Assembly: GCA_905197585.1 (NCBI GenBank)
Contig: CAJJZO010000052.1
Location: 1-10,170, forward strand
Direction: 5' to 3'
Source: an uncultured Collinsella sp.
Lineage (GTDB): Bacteria > Actinomycetota > Coriobacteriia > Coriobacteriales > Coriobacteriaceae
DNA: 10,170 bases
Shown piece after piece: positions 5,955-10,170 of the stretch. Each line of letters begins with the position of its first letter. Positions within the stretch are counted from its first letter, which is position 1. A program made the translations under genes and the position numbers. The notes beneath the pieces were generated by a model, which saw nothing but the letters and a program-made list of their open reading frames with translations, was not told the DNA's origin and did not search any database.

Positions 5955-7169
5955 ATGGCCGATAAGATCCAGTGGGCGGGCAACACGATGCCCAAGAGCG
6001 ATGACAAGCACTTGGGAATCATGAGCCTCGACCACGTGAAGAAGGCCCGCGCCTTCCACCAGTCGTTCCCTCAATATACCGTCACTCCGCTTGCCCGCCT
6101 GGACGGCCAGGCTGCGCGCCTGGGCCTGTCCAACCTGTGCGTTAAGGACGAGAGCTATCGCTTTGGCCTCAACGCCTTTAAGGTTCTGGGCGGTTCGTTT
6201 GCCATGGCCAACTACATTGCCGACGAGACCGGCAAGGACGTTGCCGAGTGCACCTTCGATTACCTGACCTCCGATCAGCTTGCCAAGGACTTTGGCCAGG
6301 CCACCTTCTTTACCGCCACCGACGGCAACCATGGCCGCGGCGTGGCATGGGCTGCCAACAAGCTGGGCCAGAAGGCTGTCGTGCACATGCCCAAGGGTTC
6401 CACCAAGCCCCGCTTCGATAACATTGCCGCCGAGGGCGCCACGGTGACCATTGAAGAGGTCAACTACGACGAGTGCGTGCGCATGGCCGCCGCCGAGGCC
6501 GACGCCTGCGAGCGCGGCGTCATCGTTCAGGACACCGCCTGGGAGGGCTACGAGAAGATCCCGTCCTGGATCATGGAGGGTTACGGCACCATGGCTTCCG
6601 AGGCTGCCGAGCAGCTGCGCGAGATGGCCATCAACCGCCCGACGCACGTGTTTGTCCAGGCTGGCGTGGGTTCGCTCGCCGGCGCCGTGGTGGGCTACTT
6701 CACCAACCTGTATCCCGATAACCCGCCCACCTTTGTCGTGGTCGAGTGCGCTCCGGCCGCCTGCCTGTACAAGGGCGCTGCCGCCGGCGACGGCGACCCG
6801 CGCATCGTGGACGGCGACATGCCCTCCATCATGGCCGGCCTGTGCTGCGGCGAGCCCAACATTCTGGGCTGGGATATCCTGCGCAACCACGCCACCGCCT
6901 TCGTGTCCTGCCCCGACTGGGTCACCGCTCGCGGCATGCGCACCCTGGGCGCTCCCGAGAAGGGCGACCCGCGCGTCATCTCCGGCGAGTCCGGCGCTGT
7001 GACCACCGGCCTGGTCGAGACCCTCATGCTCGATCCCGAGTACGCCGAGCTCAAGGAACTCATCGGCCTGGACAAGACGAGCTCCGTGCTCTGCTTCTCC
7101 ACCGAGGGCGATACGGATCCCGACCAGTATCGCCGCATTGTTTGGGAAGGCGAATATCCCACTTGCTAA
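5955..7169 (+). CDS. ygeX: 2,3-diaminopropionate ammonia-lyase (PLP-dependent)
   Basis: This cytoplasmic fold-type II PLP enzyme converts 2,3-diaminopropionate to pyruvate and two ammonia. At 404 residues it is close to E. coli YgeX (about 400). Visible landmarks are NAFKVLGGSFA with the Schiff-base lysine at 76; ATDGNHGRG (121-129) with an acidic residue at 123 and the substrate/PLP loop; VQDTAWEGY (191-199) with the second acidic residue at 193; and the glycine-rich phosphate-binding loop QAGVGSLAGA (235-244). All expected active-site positions are present. ATG at 5955 has AAGGAG eight bases upstream. It is the first gene of a plus-strand operon with ygeY (74-bp gap) and ygeW, divergent from a YheO-type regulator. 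Codons are strongly biased (Arg almost all CGC/CGT), suggesting high expression. In other gut bacteria this gene sits in the purine-degradation and selenium-linked cluster, so its substrate may come from purine breakdown; that link is inferred. Confidence 0.95.
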   Translation: MADKIQWAGNTMPKSDDKHLGIMSLDHVKKARAFHQSFPQYTVTPLARLDGQAARLGLSNLCVKDESYRFGLNAFKVLGGSFAMANYIADETGKDVAECTFDYLTSDQLAKDFGQATFFTATDGNHGRGVAWAANKLGQKAVVHMPKGSTKPRFDNIAAEGATVTIEEVNYDECVRMAAAEADACERGVIVQDTAWEGYEKIPSWIMEGYGTMASEAAEQLREMAINRPTHVFVQAGVGSLAGAVVGYFTNLYPDNPPTFVVVECAPAACLYKGAAAGDGDPRIVDGDMPSIMAGLCCGEPNILGWDILRNHATAFVSCPDWVTARGMRTLGAPEKGDPRVISGESGAVTTGLVETLMLDPEYAELKELIGLDKTSSVLCFSTEGDTDPDQYRRIVWEGEYPTC

Positions 7170-7176
7170 TCGTTGG

Positions 7177-7203
7177 GGCGGAGTAAATAGGTATCGCTCC
7201 GCC
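7177..7203 (+). other. Hairpin in the ygeX-ygeY gap
   Basis: Perfect 7-base arms GGCGGAG (7177-7183) and CTCCGCC (7197-7203) enclose 13 bases, starting seven bases after the ygeX stop. No T-run follows, so it is probably not a full terminator. It may stabilise the ygeX message or set relative expression within the operon. Confidence 0.45.
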
Positions 7204-7243
7204 ACCTCACAGGTAGATTCCTTCGTTTGAAAGGTTATGAACA

Positions 7244-8629
7244 ATGGCTAAAGAACTCGATTTCGACGCTATCAAGGCTGCTGCTGAGTCTCATCGTGCT
7301 GATATGACTCGCTTCCTGCGCGCTATGATCTCCCACCCCTCTGAGTCCTGCGAGGAGGGTGAGGTTGTTGCCTGCATCAAGGCCGAGATGGAGAGCCTTG
7401 GCTATGACGAGGTCAAGGTCGACGGCCTGGGCAACGTCATGGGCTTTATGGGCGAGGGCGACAAGATCATCGCCATCGACTCCCACATCGACACCGTCGG
7501 CATCGGCAACATCGAGAACTGGGACGCCGATCCCTATGAGGGCTACGAGACCGACGAGATCATCTACGGCCGCGGCGGCTCTGACCAGGAGGGCGGCATG
7601 GCTTCCGCTACCTACGCTGCCAAGATGATGAAGGACATGGGCCTCATCCCCGAGGGCTATAAGATCATGGTCGTCGGCACCGTCCAGGAAGAGGACTGCG
7701 ACGGCATGTGCTGGCAGTACATCTACAACAAGGACGGCATTAAGCCCGAGTTCGTCATTTCCACCGAGCCCACCGACGGCGGCATCTATCGCGGTCACCG
7801 CGGCCGCATGGAGATCCGCGTCGACGTTCACGGCACCTCCTGCCACGGCTCCGCTCCCGACCGCGGCGACAACGCCATCTACAAGATGGCCGACATCATC
7901 GCCGACGTCCGCGCCCTCAACAACAACGGCTGCGACGAGTCGACCGACATCAAGGGCCTCGTCAAGATGCTCGACCCCAAGTACAACCCCGAGCACTTCG
8001 AGGATGCCCGCTTCCTGGGCCGCGGCACCTGCACCGTCAGCCAGATCTTCTACACCAGCCCCAGCCGCTGCGCCGTGGCCGATTCCTGCGCCATCTCCAT
8101 CGACCGTCGCATGACCGCCGGCGAGACCTGGGAGTCCTGCCTGGACGAGATCCGCAACCTGCCGGCCGCCAAGAAGTACGGCGACGACGTGAAGGTCTCC
8201 ATGTACATGTACGACCGTCCGTCCTGGACCGGCGAGGTCTACGAGACCGAGGCTTACTTCCCCACGTGGATCAACAAGGAGACCGCTCCGCACGTCAAGG
8301 CTCTCGTCGACGCCCACAAGGCCATGTTTGGTGACGAGCGCATCGGCTGCGAGCCCAGCATGGACAAGCGCACCGGTCGCCCGCTGTGCGACAAGTGGAC
8401 CTTCTCCACGAACTGCGTTTCCATCCAGGGCCGCTACGGCATCCCCTGCGTGGGCTTTGGCCCGGGTGCCGAGTCTCAGGCTCACGCTCCCAACGAGGTC
8501 ACCTACAAGGACGACCTGGTCACCGCTGCCGCCATGTACGTGGCTGCCCTGAACCTCTACGATCCGAGCCAGGCCGATGGCGACGCCACCGTGTTCCGCG
8601 CCGGTCTGACCAACAACAAGATCGACTAG
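7244..8629 (+). CDS. ygeY: YgeY-type M20 family metallohydrolase
   Basis: M20 family enzymes are cytoplasmic two-zinc hydrolases of amide bonds (deacetylases, dipeptidases, ureidohydrolases). Metal and catalytic residues are in place: SHIDT (80-84, His81 ligand, Asp83), [10 protein letters not shown] (109-118, bridging Asp114), QEED (148-151, catalytic Glu149 and ligand Glu150), STEPT (173-177, Glu175) and QAHAPNE (412-418, His414). The lid/dimerisation domain spans roughly 185-320 and includes [11 protein letters not shown] (200-210). At 461 residues it is longer than E. coli YgeY as I recall it (about 400). The extra length appears to lie near 228-256, 365-382 and in a C-terminal tail after about 440. 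ATG at 7244 follows GAAAGG at a slightly long spacing. It lies between ygeX and ygeW, which supports the YgeY identity over other M20 members. Substrate is unproven; a ureido or carbamoyl derivative of diaminopropionate is a reasonable guess. Confidence 0.92.
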   Translation: MAKELDFDAIKAAAESHRADMTRFLRAMISHPSESCEEGEVVACIKAEMESLGYDEVKVDGLGNVMGFMGEGDKIIAIDSHIDTVGIGNIENWDADPYEGYETDEIIYGRGGSDQEGGMASATYAAKMMKDMGLIPEGYKIMVVGTVQEEDCDGMCWQYIYNKDGIKPEFVISTEPTDGGIYRGHRGRMEIRVDVHGTSCHGSAPDRGDNAIYKMADIIADVRALNNNGCDESTDIKGLVKMLDPKYNPEHFEDARFLGRGTCTVSQIFYTSPSRCAVADSCAISIDRRMTAGETWESCLDEIRNLPAAKKYGDDVKVSMYMYDRPSWTGEVYETEAYFPTWINKETAPHVKALVDAHKAMFGDERIGCEPSMDKRTGRPLCDKWTFSTNCVSIQGRYGIPCVGFGPGAESQAHAPNEVTYKDDLVTAAAMYVAALNLYDPSQADGDATVFRAGLTNNKID

Positions 8630-8650
8630 TCCCATTCCTCGATCTTGTTG
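8614..8650 (+). other. 12-bp perfect inverted repeat spanning the ygeY stop codon
   Basis: CAACAAGATCGA (8614-8625) is perfectly complementary to TCGATCTTGTTG (8639-8650) around a 13-base loop that holds the TAG stop (8627-8629). The left arm is coding sequence for the last residues (NNKID). No T-tract follows. It could act as a message stabiliser or as a translation or transcription break before ygeW. Confidence 0.55.
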
Positions 8651-8651
8651 A

Positions 8652-8676
8652 GCCGGGGACAGTTTATGCCCCCGGC
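8652..8676 (+). other. GC-rich hairpin in the ygeY-ygeW gap, possible partial terminator
   Basis: GCCGGGG (8652-8658) pairs with CCCCGGC (8670-8676) around an 11-base loop, starting one base after the previous hairpin ends. The following bases (GCCTCCTGTTGACTTGG) contain no proper T-run. Together with the preceding hairpin it may lower read-through from ygeY into ygeW. Confidence 0.45.
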
Positions 8677-8683
8677 GCCTCCT

Positions 8684-8710
8684 GTTGACTTGGGGCCCGC
8701 GGTCGTTATC
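8684..8710 (+). promoter_or_regulatory. Weak candidate internal promoter before ygeW
   Basis: TTGACT (8684-8689) matches five of six -35 positions. With 16 bases between, TATCTC is a poor -10. If real, it would give ygeW its own transcript with a leader of over 100 bases. The long 200-bp gap before ygeW makes a separate signal plausible, but the evidence is thin. Confidence 0.25.
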
Positions 8711-8829
8711 TCCCATGCTTCCTCAACGGTGGCGGGTCCTCGTCATGGTGCTCTGCATGTTCTGCCACACGCGCATGCCGGAGCGCATCAACTCATTGCG
8801 ATCGTTTCATCTTTAGAAAGGACATTTCC

Positions 8830-10032
8830 ATGGACGCTAAGTTTACCGAGCTCGTCGAGCAGCTGAACGGTCTCGACTTTAAGGGTATGTACGGCAGCGA
8901 CTTCCTGCACACCTGGGACAAGACCACCGATGAGCTCAAGGCTCTCTACATCGTCGCCGACGCCCTGCGCGAGCTGCGTGAGAACAACGTTTCGTCCAAG
9001 ATCTTCGACTCGGGCCTGGCCGTCTCCCTGTTCCGTGACATCTCCACCCGGACGCGTTTCTCCTTCTCTAAGGCCGCCAACCTGCTCGGTCTTGAGCTGC
9101 AGGACCTGGACGAGAAGAAGTCCCAGATCGCCCACGGCGAGACCGTCCGCGAGACCGCTACCATGATCTCCTTCATGGCCGACGTCATCGGCATCCGCGA
9201 CGACATGTACATCGGTAAGGGCGACGCCTACATGGCCGAGGTCTCCGAGTCCGTGCAGCAGGCCTACGAGGACGGCGTTCTGGATCACCGTCCCACGCTC
9301 ATCTCCCTGCAGTCCGATTCCGACCACCCCACGCAGTCCTCTGCCGACATGCTCTACCTCATCAACGAGTTTGGTGGCCTCGAGAACCTCAAGGGCAAGA
9401 AGGTTGCCGTCACCTGGGCCTATTCGCCCTCTTACGGCAAGCCGCTGTCCTGCCCGCAGTCGCTGATCAGCCTGCTGCCCCGCTTTGGCATGGACGTCAC
9501 CCTGGCCCACCCCGAGGGCTACGACCTCATGCCCGAGGTCGTCGAGCGCGCCAAGGGCTATGCCGCCGAGTCCGGCACCACCTTTAAGCAGGTCAACACC
9601 ATGGCCGAGGCCTTCGAGGGCGCCGACATCGTGATCCCCAAGAGCTGGGCTCCGTTTGCCGCCATGGAGAAGCGTACCAACCTGTACGCCGAGGGCGACG
9701 ACGCCGGCATCGCAGCGCTCGAGAAGGAGCTGCTCGCCCAGAACGCCACCCATCAGGACTGGTGCTCCACGACCGAGCTCATGGAGAAGACTGCCAACGG
9801 CCAGGACACCATCTTTATGCACCCGCTGCCCGCCGACATCTCCGGTGTCTCCTGCGAGCACGGCGAGGTTAACGCCGACGTCTTCGACATGCACCGCGTG
9901 GGCATGTACAAGGAGGCTAGCTACAAGCCGTACGCCATCGCTGCCATGATGTTCCTGCAGAAGGTTGCCGATCCCGCCGCTACCCTCAAGGCCCTCGACG
10001 AGCGCAACACCGCCCGTTGGCTCCAGGCCTAA
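8830..10032 (+). CDS. ygeW: Knotted carbamoyltransferase YgeW
   Basis: This 400-residue protein belongs to the aspartate/ornithine carbamoyltransferase superfamily, YgeW branch. The carbamoyl-phosphate loop STRTR (72-76, within FRDISTRTRFSFSKAA) is intact. HPTQSSAD (166-173) and HPLPAD (331-336) are the other conserved phosphate and carbonyl contacts. TWAYSPSYGKPLSCPQS (195-211) corresponds to the proline-rich loop of the knotted members (acetyl- and succinylornithine transcarbamylase relatives). E. coli YgeW, of near-equal length (about 396), has no firmly established substrate that I know of. In the operon it could work catabolically, transferring a carbamoyl group from a ureido compound to phosphate so that carbamate kinase can make ATP; no kinase gene lies in the window. 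ATG at 8830 has AGAAAGGA about eight bases upstream. It is the last gene before a strong terminator. Codon bias matches ygeX and ygeY. Confidence 0.93.
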   Translation: MDAKFTELVEQLNGLDFKGMYGSDFLHTWDKTTDELKALYIVADALRELRENNVSSKIFDSGLAVSLFRDISTRTRFSFSKAANLLGLELQDLDEKKSQIAHGETVRETATMISFMADVIGIRDDMYIGKGDAYMAEVSESVQQAYEDGVLDHRPTLISLQSDSDHPTQSSADMLYLINEFGGLENLKGKKVAVTWAYSPSYGKPLSCPQSLISLLPRFGMDVTLAHPEGYDLMPEVVERAKGYAAESGTTFKQVNTMAEAFEGADIVIPKSWAPFAAMEKRTNLYAEGDDAGIAALEKELLAQNATHQDWCSTTELMEKTANGQDTIFMHPLPADISGVSCEHGEVNADVFDMHRVGMYKEASYKPYAIAAMMFLQKVADPAATLKALDERNTARWLQA

Positions 10033-10058
10033 AGCCGGGCTGAGGTAAGCCATGTAAA

Positions 10059-10095
10059 GGGGGCGCTCTGCCAACTGGCGGGGTGCCCCTATTTT
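10059..10095 (+). terminator. Intrinsic terminator of the ygeX-ygeY-ygeW operon
   Basis: A continuous 14-bp stem including G-T wobbles (GGGGGCGCTCTGCC, 10059-10072, with GGCGGGGTGCCCCT, 10077-10090) closes a 4-base loop and is followed by ATTTTGC. It starts 26 bases after the ygeW stop, closing the operon. Confidence 0.85.
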
Positions 10096-10170
10096 GCATC
10101 GCGGGCGTGCGGGATAAGCGCTTTCGATGTGGATGCCCGCGGCGCGAGTTATGGGTACGATGGTTTCAGG
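10096..10170. other. Right-edge intergenic DNA, no gene identified
   Basis: The last 75 bases show no convincing reading frame. A 7-base inverted repeat (CGCGGGC at 10100-10106, GCCCGCG at 10135-10141) with a 28-base spacer is present. It is short enough to arise by chance in GC-rich DNA. Confidence 0.4.

Noticed and set aside
5823..7244. Long open frame on the minus strand (473 codons) opposite ygeX
   Set aside because: It mirrors a strongly biased GC-rich gene. The product is low-complexity Gly/Ala/Val/His-rich, has no family motif, and the plus-strand gene is unmistakable.
7235..8716. Long open frame on the minus strand (493 codons) opposite ygeY
   Set aside because: It is an antisense shadow of ygeY with repetitive Val/Gly/Asp/His composition, no ribosome binding site and no recognisable domain.
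8630..8829. Riboswitch or small gene in the 200-bp ygeY-ygeW gap
   Set aside because: I see hairpins but no conserved riboswitch core and no short frame with a ribosome binding site and a sensible product.
8788..10074. Long open frame on the minus strand (428 codons) opposite ygeW
   Set aside because: Same cause: rare stop codons antisense to biased codons. It runs through the ygeW terminator and leader.

Overview
The window looks like a piece of a GC-rich actinobacterial gut anaerobe, most likely Collinsella or a close relative in the Coriobacteriia. This is inferred from the protein character, the strong C/G-ending codon bias in the metabolic genes and the ygeX/ygeY/ygeW gene set. No rRNA or other marker gene is present to prove it.

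The left part (about 1-3203) is accessory DNA with a defence character. At 1-922, minus strand, lies a 5'-truncated piece of a type I restriction specificity subunit (HsdS). It holds one target recognition domain and one central helical spacer, bracketed by an exact, in-frame 77-bp direct repeat (1-77 and 847-923). No start codon or ribosome binding site is visible, so it resembles a silent or shuffling cassette. Divergent from it, at 1080-3203, is a 707-residue DUF262-DUF1524(HNH) protein with a DUF5655-like C-terminus, of the GmrSD/SspE-like type IV nuclease kind.

The middle part (3204-5023) carries two minus-strand genes of unknown function. One is a 140-residue soluble protein. The other is a 329-residue protein with a Pro/Ala-rich low-complexity linker, an acidic Tyr-rich stretch and a single C-terminal membrane segment. 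Strong hairpins lie between them.

The right part (5024-10170) is a metabolic module. A YheO/DauR-type regulator (PAS_6 plus HTH, minus strand) is divergent from a three-gene plus-strand operon. The operon encodes a PLP-dependent 2,3-diaminopropionate ammonia-lyase (ygeX), an M20 metallohydrolase (ygeY) and a knotted carbamoyltransferase (ygeW), and ends in a clear intrinsic terminator at 10059-10095. In other bacteria these three genes belong to the cluster tied to anaerobic purine and selenium-dependent metabolism. A plausible joint role is removing carbamoyl or ureido groups from a diaminopropionate-type intermediate (YgeY, YgeW) and splitting 2,3-diaminopropionate to pyruvate and ammonia (YgeX). 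The divergent control region holds two copies of the dyad AACAAA-N3-TTTGTT exactly 51 bp apart, good candidates for the regulator's operators. The ygeY-ygeW gap holds two consecutive hairpins, the first spanning the ygeY stop codon.

The most interesting signals are the in-frame repeat-bounded hsdS module beside a DUF262 nuclease, the twin operators, and the replacement of the sigma-54 activator gene found next to E. coli ygeWXY by a YheO-type regulator.
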